Below are positions 33,301 through 43,173 of a stretch of 64,000 nucleotides of DNA, in pieces (the stretch's first letter is position 1; the number at the start of each line of letters is the position of its first letter). This DNA is from Micractinium sp. NFX-FRZ (taxonomy: Eukaryota > Chlorophyta > Trebouxiophyceae > Chlorellales > Chlorellaceae): the NCBI GenBank assembly GCA_029339195.1, contig JAPTJF010000040.1, positions 124,001-188,000 on the forward strand. The letters are read 5' to 3'. The notes under the pieces were generated by a model. It had not been told where the DNA came from. It saw only the letters and a list, made by a program, of their open reading frames with translations, and made no database searches. The translations under genes and the position numbers were made by a program.

Positions 33301-34308
33301 CGCGCCGCTGGATGAATGCTCGGCAGCAGTTGGCGGGCGCTGACTGGGTGAGCAGGAGGCAGCGTGCATTGCATGCCAGCTAGGTGCGCCCCGGCAGCAG
33401 CGCATGGCAGCAGTCGGCGTGCAAAGGAGTCGAGGCAATTCGAGCTGTGGACGCGCGGGTGCTGCTTGCAGCTGGCGCCGTACTGCCTGGCTGTGCCGTG
33501 ATGCATGCCGCGTGCAGCTGGCGCCGTGGTGCCTGGCTGTGCCGTGTGGTGCCTGGCTCTGCCTGGCTGTGCCGTGACGCGTGGCTTGCATTGCCGTGTG
33601 TTTGCGCTGCTGCAGGGTGATGAGCGCTGGCAACGACAGCACCATTCTGAAGGCGAGCCGCCCGCCAACCTACACGCCTGCCTGCCCTGCCTGCCAGCCC
33701 GCCTGCCTGCCAGCTGCGGTACCCTGGCTAGCTGCCCGCCATTGCCCTTATGTCTCCCCTGCCCTGTCTCTTGCCGCTGTGCGCTTGAGCTGCTTGCCCT
33801 GCCCGGAAAATGCATTCACCAAATGCATTCACCAAATGCATTCACCACAGCCGACTGACCCAAATGCGCCCCATGTCCTCTGGGCCCCGCCTTGCCGCAC
33901 CCACCCACACACCACAATGCGTGCAGCTGGAGCAGCAGTGGCTGGTGCCAAACAACGTGGGCCCCAGCAGGTTTGTATTGAAGCTGCCTGATGCCTGCCA
34001 CTTGCGTGCCGCTGGCGCGGTCACGTGCCCGCCTTCCTGTCGCACTTCCGGCTGTGTGGGGGAGACGATGGGATGCCCGCTGCTTGCAGCTCCGGCCATG
34101 CTGCCTCACATCATCTGCCCTTCCCCCCTCTGTCCCACCCCTGTGTTCCTCTGCCAGTGCGCTTCAAGCCATGGTGGAGGCCGTTTCCTTTTTCGGGCCC
34201 GCGGAGGCTTCGGGCCCCGGCAAGGTGCCCGCGTCTTACTCCCTCTTTGGGCAAGGCGTCGGCGGCCGCAGGAAGCTGCTGCTGGGGCGTGGCCAGGCCG
34301 GGCGCTGA
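30377..34308 (+). CDS. Secreted periplasmic-binding-protein-like protein (type 2, family 3 solute-binding fold)
   Basis: In bacteria this fold binds polar amino acids for ABC importers; eukaryotic relatives lie in glutamate receptors. Here about 11 exons give roughly 355 residues. Exon 1 (30377-30604) starts with an Arg-rich n-region and a strong hydrophobic core (ALPLLLLLALSRRSRAQG), so a signal peptide is likely, followed by VRVGFLASENFPFS and LEGFEVALADELCRR, the typical lobe-1 opening. IDMTVASFSFTPARAASEQF (31212-31326) matches the conserved 'T..R' lobe segment, and RPFYYSSGAALF follows (31550-31677). Lobe 2 has SFPVGQTLCFVQGYYALPF, VSPTLQEAVAKVKSGDCAAL and YDSVTPDSVVGLPLL. AYVSPYGIALRK and VMSAGNDSTILKLEQQWL end the domain. 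A short tail follows. No channel or kinase domain is attached. Two introns appear to be GC-AG (donors after 30839 and 33652). The ligand is unknown. Confidence 0.78.
33809..33846 (+). repeat. 13-bp tandem repeat, about 3 copies, in an intron of the solute-binding-like gene
   Basis: Three nearly exact copies of AAATGCATTCACC in tandem. The repeat lies in the intron between the exons ending at 33652 and starting at 33927. Confidence 0.9.
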
Positions 34309-34487
34309 GCTGGCAGGCGGGCATCTTTCACAGCTTCTGCATATTGTTGGAAGCTAGCAGCACGAGGCTGTGGCCTGGCTGCTGACGGCACAGAGTGGGT
34401 ATGAGATGACGGCTTAAGGGCAGGACCACGCCTCCCCTGAACAGAGCGCAGTTTTGACGTTGACCTAACTCCGCATGAACAGCTGTA

Positions 34488-34492
34488 TGTAA
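34488..34492 (+). terminator. TGTAA polyadenylation signal of the solute-binding-like gene
   Basis: TGTAA on the plus strand, 180 bp after the stop codon. The region 34309-34712 is the convergent 3' space shared with the RNF121-like gene and holds no other gene. Confidence 0.65.
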
Positions 34493-34712
34493 GCGGTAGT
34501 GTTCTTGCACCATCCAGTGCCCCATGCACACATCCTCCTGCCCTTCCTGGACATGTGCTTGGGCCTGCCAGTTCTTCGTTCATTGTTTATGTGTGTTTCT
34601 TGCATGCCAAGTGTTCATTCAAAAGTACATGGAAGCGCGGTACAGTAAAGGTCATTGCAGGGCCGCCACCGCCCATGTGCGGTGCGATGCGGTGACCGGC
34701 GGCACACAGTGG

Positions 34713-37700
34713 TCAAAGCAGCCGCAGCAGGCGGGCGGTGGCGTTGGCTGCCGCTGCTGTCGCGTTCAGCACCACTGCAGCCGTGGCATTACCCAGCACT
34801 GCGGCCGTCCCATTAAGCGCTGTTCCGTTCAGCATGGTCCCATTCAGCATGGTGCCATTGACCATGGTGCCATTGACCATAGTCCCATTCAGGCCGTGCC
34901 CGTGCCCGTGGTGCTCCGGCGGGTGGTCCAGCCCGGTGAAGTGGAAGATGAAGTGGAGGCCCAGGAAGATGATGGGGTTCCACACCACCAGGTAGCGCAC
35001 CATGTCCAGCATCTGGATCCTGCGGGGAGGACAGGGGGCGGAACGGGAGGAGGAGAGGCAGTGGATAGGACACAAGCTGAGCGGGGTGGGGAGGAGGGGC
35101 AGGGGGCAAGGCGGGGTGCATGCCTGCGGCAAGAGAAAGAAAAGGAGAGGAGAGTGATATAAGAGAGGCAGGCGAGGGCACGCGGAGCGGCAGCCTGCAC
35201 CCCCCACCCCAGCTGCGGCAGCTCTCAGGTGCCCCTTCGTCTCCTTCCTCCCCGCCGCGCTTACCAGGACAGGTTGCGCGTCTCCCAGGGTTTGTCTCCA
35301 AACACATTCCTGAGGTCCACCTGAGCGCAGGGGAGAAAAGGGGGCAGGAGGTGAAGGTTGCTTAGATTGCTTTCTTAACACAGCCGCAGCCATGTGCACC
35401 CCCTCTTGCTCTGCCCACCGCCCGTCGGAGCAGCCGCCCAGCCCTGCCCGGCATCGAAAAGCACCACCCGGCACACACACACACACGCACACACACCTTC
35501 TCCCAGCAGGTGGGGCACGTGTCCTTCTTGCCGATGATGCACCACCCACGGATGCACTCCATGTGGAACAGGTGCTGTGGGGAGTGAAAGAGAAAAGGTA
35601 AAGGGAGGGTAAAAGCGTAGCGGCGGTGGTGGTGAGGGGCGGTGTGTGTGTGCGTGTGTGTGTGTGCTGGGGTGTGATGTTGCTGGCAGGGGAGGATGCA
35701 GCGCATGTGGTGCGGGGGAGGGCGGGTGGGCGAGCCAGGGAGCCAGGGGGGCAGCCCAATCTAACACTGTGGGATCAAGCCTGTCCCAGCAAGCAGCAGC
35801 TGCCAGTGTCCCCCACCTCCCAGTGCAGCCGCGATGCTCAATGCCCTGCCTCCTCGCCTCCCCGGTGCCCCACTTCAACCCGGCCTCACCTTGCACGACA
35901 GTTGTATAGTGCCCAGCCCGCTGCCGCTGCCGCTGCCGCCGCTGCCGGTTGCCGCTGCCCCGCCGTGCCCACCGCCGCCGCTGTGCCCTGTGCCCGTCAT
36001 GGGAGCATCGTCCCCCAGCTCCCCCCCGCAAATGCCGCAGTTGCGCACTGACACCGCCATCTTGCGCCCCGTGCCCAGCGACTTGGCGATACGGTCGGAT
36101 GCCACCTCAGCAGAGTCGCGCGTGAGGATGCCGTAGTAGAGTCCGTACCAAATGGCTGCAGGCAGGGCGGGCAAACGCGGATGGTAAAGCGCGTATGGAG
36201 GGGAGGAAACGTGGGGGGGCAGTGCAGAGGGGTGTGAAGGCTGCCACCGCGTGCCAGGCAGCGTTCCCCGCGTTGCCGGGCACCACTGCGCCTTCCCATC
36301 CGGCCCGCTACGGCCCACCCCTTACTTTGCCGCCAGCCTCCTGCTGCCCGTGACTGCACATGTAGCGAACATACCCAGCAGTGGGCACACCAGCATGCCC
36401 ACCCCCTTGCAGCAGCACACCCCTTGAAGCTGCCCGCACCTGTGAGCGCCGCGCCGGGCCCCAGCAGCGGCCGCAGCAGCATGCCCACCCCGGTGAACTC
36501 CAGCAGCAGCAGCACGTAGCCGGCAAAGCCGACGCCCACGCTGACTCGGAACACAATCATGAACCAGGCGTACACCTGTACATGGTGCAGGGGAGAGCAG
36601 GGAGTTGGGAGACCCGCGCTGCAGCAGGGCAAAACACTGCCGGGTGTGCTGACCTGGCGCAAAGAAGGGATGCCTGGAAGGGGGCAGCGGAGGTGGGGCA
36701 CAACAGTGCGGGGTGCAGAGAAGGTGGAGGGGTGGCGGGGGCACGGCCTGCCCATGCACCCTGCACATCCCGGCGCCTTGAGGAAACCAGCACACCAAGG
36801 GTGCCAGGCGGTGCCGCACCTGCTTGGGCACCTCCTTGTCCAGCTTCTTGGCGGAGCAGCGGTACAAGTAGTACCCTGTGACGCCGCTGTAGAACGCCCA
36901 GGTGCCCACAAACCGCCAGCAACCTGCAGCAGCAGGAGCAGCAAGATGAGGGACCAGCAGTGCAGGGGCAGGGCAGTAGACCACGACGCAGCAATGTTTG
37001 GCAGCGCTTGGGAGCGGTGATGGCTGCTCGTGGTATCCGGCCGGCATCATTTCCCACCAGCAGCTCCTGCCACTGTCAGCGGCGCAGCAAGGCAGACAGG
37101 CACACGGCGCGCACACCCACAGACGGCGGTTGCAGCACAGCGACTGGGAGTGATCGCATGCACCCATATTCTCAACCCATCCTCTATCCGCGCTGGCGGG
37201 CGCACGCAGCTGGAAATGTTGAACCTACTCACCCAGCTGGACAGAAATGATGGGCGGGATGAGCCACAGGCCCACCAGCGTGGCCAAGTCGTAGCTGCGC
37301 TTGTGCCGCCGCCGCCAGTTGACCAGCGCCCCCTGGGCGAAGAACATCACAAACTGAAAGCACCAGGGGCACAGGTGGGAGGCGCAGGCAGCGGGTGTGA
37401 GGCGGCAGCGGGCGGGCGGCGGTGGGGCGGCAGTTGCAGCCCCCAGCTGGCTGCAGCGGCTCCGGCGCAGCATCCACCAAATCCTACCGACACGGTGATA
37501 TCTGTGACAACGCTGCCGGGGTGCCAGCAAGCGAGGGTGCACAGCTTTGGCCACACGTGCGCGCACCAGCACTAGATAGAAGGCCAGGATGGCGTGTTGC
37601 ATCTCCTCTGGGTCCGGCTCTTCATAATCCAGCGCCGTGGCATTGCCCGTCAGGTTTGCGGGCGGCGGCAACTCGGCCACAACCGCGCTGGCGTTGGACG

Positions 37701-37806
37701 CCATCCCGCGCGCTGCCGTGAGCGATACAGATGCTGGACAGGCTAGGTAACTCGCGATCAGAGCCCTACAAGACACAGCCAAAGTGGGCAGCACAGCACG
37801 TCGCAT
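34713..37806 (-). CDS. RNF121: RNF121/RNF175-type multi-pass membrane RING E3 ubiquitin ligase
   Basis: RNF121 is an ER/Golgi membrane E3 ligase involved in quality control of membrane proteins. Reading the minus strand, exon 1 (from about 37806 to 37571) has DYEEPDPEEMQHAILAFYLV; then VMFFAQGALVNWRRRHKRSY and LATLVGLWLIPPIISVQL; WRFVGTWAFYSGVTGYYLYR; KQVYAWFMIVFRVSVGVGFA; GYVLLLLEFTGVGMLLRPLL; and WYGLYYGILTRDSAEVASDR. These are several membrane spans in family order. The RING-type finger is NCGICGG (near 36025), a Gly-rich insert, [20 protein letters not shown] (near 35900-35540) and CPTCWEKVDL (near 35510). It is followed by RNLSWIQMLDMVRYLVVWNP as in RNF121. The C-terminus after GLDHPPEH is an array of N-G-T/N-A-T sequons not expected in the family. 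A second possible start is ATG 37704 (MASNASAVV). It is divergent from the EMB8-like gene. Confidence 0.87.
35639..35667 (+). repeat. (GT)n microsatellite in an RNF121-like intron
   Basis: An imperfect GT run, with a matching CA run at about 35476-35494 in the neighbouring intron. Simple sequence only. Confidence 0.8.
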
Positions 37807-37920
37807 CGCAGCAGGACTTTTGTGCACGCTCACCTGACTGTGTGCTGGCCCAATTGTAACACGTGTGAAATTCTGGATCACTCTAATTGGCTGCCTTCAG
37901 CACAGCCCTTGTTGCCTGGA
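37807..37920. promoter_or_regulatory. Very short divergent promoter, RNF121-like / EMB8-like
   Basis: Only about 114 bp (or 216 bp if the downstream RNF121 start is used) separate the two ATGs, so the genes must share one promoter region and have short 5' leaders. No TATA box is evident. Confidence 0.5.
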
Positions 37921-40900
37921 ATGTCCTCCCCGCTCGCACTGCAGCAGCGCCTCCTCCCTGCAGCTCCCCGTGCCACAGCCCAGCTCCTCGCCGCCTCCCC
38001 CCGCCGCCTGGCCCCGCTCGCTGGCAGGCGTGGTATGAGGGTGCAAGCGCTGGCGCCTTTTGCCGCCGCCGCCGCCTCGCCTCTGGGCTTGGGCGCGCTG
38101 GGCCTGGCTGCCGTCACAGCTCTGGCCATGCGCAAGAAGGAGCTGCGGCCCAAGGTGGAGGGGCAGAGCACGTCGTGGAACAGCGCCATCCTGTCGCTCT
38201 GCCCCTCGCTCACGGCGCCCTACCGCCTCGCCTCTCTGCTGAACAACGGACACGTGGAGGTGGGTGAAGAGGGTGCAGGTGCTAGGACGTTTGGCTCTAT
38301 TATTGCAGCTGCCCTTTGGTGTCGAGATCGGGGGGGGCGGATAGAGGCAGGGTAGGCGCAGAGGGCGAGCAGGCGTCTGGTGAGCTTGGAGGCTAGACTG
38401 GGTGGCAGGGACTGGGGCGCTTCAGCGAGGCAGCCTGCTGTTTGTGCGCCCGCCCCGCCTTGTATTGTGCCGCCTCCCAGCCACCGACACCCTCTGTAAG
38501 CAGACGCCAGAAACACACCTGTGCTTAAAGGAAGACTCAATGCCGTCCCTTTTTTGTGCCTCCCTGTGATGCAGACAATCTTCGCCGCCTGGTTCAGGTG
38601 TGCAGCTTGCGGTGGCGGGCGAGCACTGCCTGTCATGCACTGCCTCTCTGCATGAGGACATCTGCTTCTGTGCCTGCGTTGGCGGCAGCTCGCCCCGTTG
38701 CGGGCATGCAGGAGGGGCGTCCAACGTAGCGTGCAAGGGTTTTGGCTGACTGACGGCGACATGGTGGAATCGGGTCTCTGGTGCAGGAAGAAGCCTCACG
38801 TGATGTACGACCGCGAGATTGTGCACATGCCAGACGGCGGCGCGGTGGCGCTGGACACAGAGGACCTGCCCGCCAGCCAGGTGCGGAGCTTCTGCCTCTG
38901 TAGTTGATTGCAAGACGAACTGGCGTCGTGGTCGACTTGCTTGGCATTGGTTATGGAGCATGTGCCCACCAGACAGGTGGGAGCAGGGGCACAGCTGGGG
39001 CTGCCTGACACCCCAGCTCGCCTGCCCGCCTGCCTGCCTGCCCGCCCGCCTGCCTGCGCCTTGCTTGCAGCCGACCGCGGCCTGTGTGCCCCCGGCACTC
39101 CCTTCCTGCCCTGCAGCAACTGCCGGAGGATGCCCCCGTGCTCATCCTGCTGCCAGGGCTCACTGGAGGCTCCGAGGACTCTTATGTCCAGCACGCTGTG
39201 GTGAGCCCAGCACGCTGTGGTGAGCCCAGCACGCTGAGCTGGCAGCTGCTGGCGTCAAGCTGCCTGGCTGGCAGCAGCCGAGGCAGGGCCAGCCAGGGTG
39301 CAGGCTTGGCCCTGGGCAGCGATATGCAGCACCTGGGATATCACCTGGCAGCGCGTGCTGGCTGCCTTGAGTTGCTGGCTGGGGGCATTGTGTGTATATG
39401 TGCACCCTTGGCGGCCCCCGCATGCCTGCCCACGCCCTCCTGCTTGCCTGCCTGCCTGGTCATCCCTCAGTGTGCCTGCCTGCCTCCCCCCCCCAGGTGC
39501 ACGCACGCGAGGCGGGCATCCGCGCGGTGGTGTTCAACAGCCGCGGCACCAGCGCTAGCCCTGTGCTGACTGCTCAGTTCTACAGCGCTTCCTTCACAGA
39601 AGACATGCGGTGAGGTGGCAGCTGAGGTGGCAGTGTGGGCACAGCCGATACCGCGGCTGGGTTGTGCGGTGGGGCGGCAGCTGAGCTGGGCAGTGCAGCC
39701 AGGGTGGTGGTGCCGACTGTGCGTGTGACCCGGGCTGCTGCAGCACTGCCCCCCACTGCCTCCCCATGCAACCCACCATTTCCACACCCAACCCGCCCGC
39801 CCCCCCTGCAGCAACGTGGTGGCCCACGTGCGCAACCGCTACCCCAGCAGCCTGCTGTTTGCTGCCGGCTGGTCGCTGGGTGCCAACATCTTGACTCGCT
39901 TTCTGGGTGGGTGGGAAGTGGGTGGGTGGGGGTGGGGAGAAAAGGGAAGGTGGCAGGGAGGGAAGGGGGACGCTGGGTAAGTGTAAGGGAGGAGAAATAG
40001 AGGGGGAGGGGGGCGGCGTGAGGGAGGGAGGGGAAGAGAGGAGCGAGGGAAGGTGGGTGTTCCTGAGAGCAAGCGAGGCCTTCACACTCTATTTTATCAG
40101 CCGTGGTGAAGGGTCAGCACGCCAGATATACCCACCTAGGTCGGAGGGTGGGGTGCATGGTGTGGGGGACGGATTGCAGGACATCAGGCCCGGTTCCAAC
40201 ATGGCAGCAGGCAGGGTGCGAGGGAAGCGGGCCCCGGTGGGGCAGCATGTATCACGTGTCCGCTGGCCTCCCCTCCGGGCAGCACTACCTGCTCACCTCC
40301 CGCTGGCCGTCCTCCCTGCCCCCCTGACCACCACCTTCTTTCATGGGAACCGCCCCCCTCCTGCCAAAATCGCTGACCAACCTCCAAACCGCCCCCCTGC
40401 TGTGCCCGGTGCAGGGGAGGAGCAGGAGCGGACCCCCATCAGCGCAGCGGTGGCCATGTGCAACCCGTTCAACCTGGTGGGTGGCTGGCTGGGTGGCTGG
40501 CTGGGTGGCTGGCTGGGTGGGAGGAGGACGTCAGCTGGGTGGGCATTGAGAGGGGTAGTGTGATGCAGCTGTGGCCGCTTGCAGTCTGTCCCCTTGCAAC
40601 CTATTGGGTGGGTGTGTGGTTGGCTACTTGGGCCGGCAACACACCTTTCCGCCAGCCGGCCGCCACCATCGCGCACCGGCCTCAGCCATGCCTCCGCTCC
40701 TTGCCCCGCATTGCCTTTGCCTGTGCTCCTCAGCCCCTCCTTGTCCTCTTCTGCGCCACTTGCTCCGCCGCAGCCGCTGTCCGACTCCAACTTCAAAAAG
40801 GGGTTCAACAAAATCTACGACTTGAACCTGGCGCGCAGGTGAGTGGGCGGGGCGCCGTGAGAGGCACCCTGCGGTGTGGGCGGGAGGAGGAGGTGTGGGT

Positions 40901-41646
40901 GCTGCACCCTGCTGGTTCAATGGGTGCGGATGTAGGTGGGGGAACGTTCTCACAGGTCAGTGATCGGACGTGCTGAACTGCACAATTGCCACCGGTAGGC
41001 AGCAGCAGAGGAGCGCCTGCCCTCCGCAGTGTGCACCGAGAGTGACGGCAACGAGCTGTAATTTCTTTGATCTTACAAAGGGGGGAAAAAACTTAGAAGT
41101 TGTGCCCGGTGGGCTCAAGCTGCCCACACGCTCACTCTCCTTAAACGGGCCTCACCGCCACCTCGCAGCCTGAACAAGATCTACAGCGAGCACCACCACC
41201 TGTTTGAGAAGGAGGCGGCAGCAGCGGGCGGGCGGCGTAAGTGGCCGCTGCCTACTGCTGCCAACACTGGCCGCCTGCTGCGCACTGCCTGTGTGCCTTA
41301 CGCTGACACGCGCCCCTGAACTGCCCCGCTTTTGCGTGGGTGGATGCCCACCCGCCCCTTGTGTGTGCAGCCCAACGTGCCGACCTGGCCATATTAGCAT
41401 TGCCCTGCGATCTGCAAGTCGGGCTTTATCAACTGACTGCCACACATGTGCTCTCCTTCCCCGCCCCGCCCCATGGCACCTGCCCTGCAGCCTACCGTGC
41501 CGACCTGGCCCTCCAGGCCAAGACCATCCGCGAGTTTGACGACGCCATTACGCGCATCTCCTTTGGGTGGCCCGACGGTGAGCAGGGAGGGCGTCCTCCC
41601 AACAGCCAGCTGTGGTGCCAAGGCTGGGGAGTGCCACGTAATGCAG

Positions 41647-41690
<44 letters not shown>

Positions 41691-42948
41691 ATGGGGCTGT
41701 GGCGCTGGCAAGCCCACGCTTCTCTGGGGAGGGCTGCCCCACCAGTGAGGCACACGTCCCCTGGTCAGCCCCCTCCTGCTGTGCATGCCATGCGAGCTCT
41801 CAACCACCTCACCCCCTTGCCCCCCCCCGCCCTTGCCCCCCCCCCCCCGGCCTTGACTCTGCCCCCTTCCCAACACCCCCGCCCCCGCCTGCAGTCGACG
41901 CCTACTACGCCGGCAGCAGCAGCAGCCTGAGCATACCCAGCGTGCGGGTGCCGCTGCTCATCATCCAGGCAAGCCGGGGGGGGGGACCGGGGTGCTCGAC
42001 TGCTTGTGCAATAGTAAAAAGCTGGCTCTAGTGTGCTCTCAAATGTCTGAGCTGCACGGTGTCCGAGTCCAGTCCAGTCCAGTCCAGTCTAGTCCAGTCT
42101 AGTAACTAGGGGGGTAACTATCATCCCAGTAGTCCAGTCCGATCCAATCCATTTCAGTGCAATCTGTCCATACCTTTGACTGCATGAGCACTTACCTGTG
42201 AATGCATGCTTGACATGCCGCAGTGCTGCCCATGTCTGCTCGCCTCCCTTCCCACTGTACGGTGCCTCCTCCCCTCCCCACGTGTCCCCCCGCCACCCCC
42301 TGCGCTCAGCCGAGCCGGGCTTCGCTGCGGGCGCTGTGCACAGCTAGTGCATGTGTGTGCCCTTTGCCCCGCCCGACCCGCCCAGCCAACCTGCCGCCCG
42401 CATGGCCATACTCTTGCTGTTGCAGGCAGCGGATGACCCGATTGCCCCAAAGGAGGCCATTCCCTTTGAGGCGATCGCAGCCAACCCGCAGTGCCTGCTG
42501 GTGATGACGCCCACGGGCGGACACCTGGGGTGGTGCGGCGGGCGGGGCGGCGCCACCGGTAAGCTCGTTTGCATGAAGTGTGATCATATTGTTAGTATTT
42601 TGCACCTGCTGGCCCTGCGCAAATCATACCAGGGGTTGTCCTGCTTGCTGCCCCCGGTCACCCCACCCCATTCCCCACCACATTCACCTGCTCCCCCCAT
42701 GCCATGCCTGCTGGGGCCCCATTCCCGCCCATCCCAACCTCCCCCCCCCCCCATGCCACACCACACCCGCAGGTGCGCCCTGGACGGATGCAGCGGTAGC
42801 AGAGTTCTTCACAGCGGCGCGCCAGCTGCTCGCGCAGCCCGAGTTTGCGGCAGCGGCGGCGGCGGCGCGCGAGCGGCAGCCGCTGTCGGCGCCGGCGGAG
42901 CCTGCTGGTGTGTACACAATGCGGGAGGAGCAGCACCAGGCACCCTGA
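37921..42948 (+). CDS. EMB8/ABHD3-type alpha/beta hydrolase with plastid-like leader
   Basis: The EMB8/ABHD1-3 family are serine hydrolases of the AB_hydrolase_4 group acting on lipids. About 13 exons give some 430 residues. Exon 1 (37921-38259) has a Ser/Ala/Arg-rich leader (MSSPLALQQRLLPAAPRAT) followed by a hydrophobic Ala-rich segment, then LASLLNNGHVETIFAAWFRK, the family signature. Exon 2 is a 23-nt micro-exon (38575-38597). VLILLPGLTGGSEDSYVQ (39116-39199) and AVVFNSRGTSASPV (39497-39610) precede the nucleophile elbow GWSLGAN (39811-39906; Ser nucleophile). The acid is Asp in QAADDPIAPKEAIP (42427 on) and the histidine is in TPTGGHLGW, so the triad is complete. The exon ending at about 41970 uses a GC donor (ATCCAG|GCAAGC), needed to join VRVPLLIIQ to AADDP. 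The leader suggests a chloroplast or mitochondrial location (inference). Confidence 0.9.
40479..40524 (+). repeat. 12-bp tandem repeat (GGGTGGCTGGCT) at a donor site in the hydrolase gene
   Basis: Three and a half copies of a 12-bp unit that begins at the donor of the exon ending NPFNL (about 40480). Each copy repeats GGTGG, so several overlapping donor-like sites are present. Confidence 0.85.
41648..41691 (+). repeat. (CTG)14 trinucleotide repeat in a hydrolase intron
   Basis: About 14 uninterrupted CTG units (CAG on the other strand) inside the intron after the exon coding RISFGWPD. CAG/CTG runs also occur in coding sequence of the AAA ATPase (6591-6605, 6908-6938), where they encode Gln. 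Confidence 0.95.
42063..42116 (+). repeat. Pentanucleotide (AGTCC/AGTCT)n repeat in a hydrolase intron
   Basis: About ten 5-bp units of AGTCC with occasional AGTCT, then scattered remnants to about 42150, in the intron bounded by the GC donor at 41970 and the acceptor at 42426. Confidence 0.9.
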
Positions 42949-43168
42949 GACTGAGCACAGGGATCAAGGATAGACTGGATAGAGATTGTTGAGAGCCTGC
43001 CACCTGGTGCATTAGAACTGAGTGTTGCCGAGAGGCGCCTGCCTGGCAGCCTGTCTTGGGCCCGCCCAGGCGCCTGCCCATGATCTATTTTGGCACTGAT
43101 GTTGTTGTTACAGCATTGCTGACAGCTGTGCATGGCACGCACTGCAAAGCGCGTGCACAGCAGCGCAT

Positions 43169-43173
43169 TGTAA
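43169..43173 (+). terminator. TGTAA polyadenylation signal of the EMB8-like gene
   Basis: TGTAA on the plus strand, 220 bp after the stop codon of the hydrolase gene. Confidence 0.6.

Noticed and set aside
32787..33815. Minus-strand open frame of about 340 codons over the solute-binding-like gene
   Set aside because: It overlaps three conserved plus-strand exons and reads as low-complexity Cys/His/Gln sequence; no splice structure or family match.
37887..38267. Alternative frame starting just before the EMB8-like ATG
   Set aside because: It lacks an ATG and breaks the LASLLNNGHVET family signature, which is only in the frame of ATG 37921.
41648..41691. (CTG)14 considered as a coding polyglutamine or polyleucine tract
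   Set aside because: It lies between a good donor after 41577 and the acceptor at 41894, and the flanking frames do not join the conserved hydrolase sequence.
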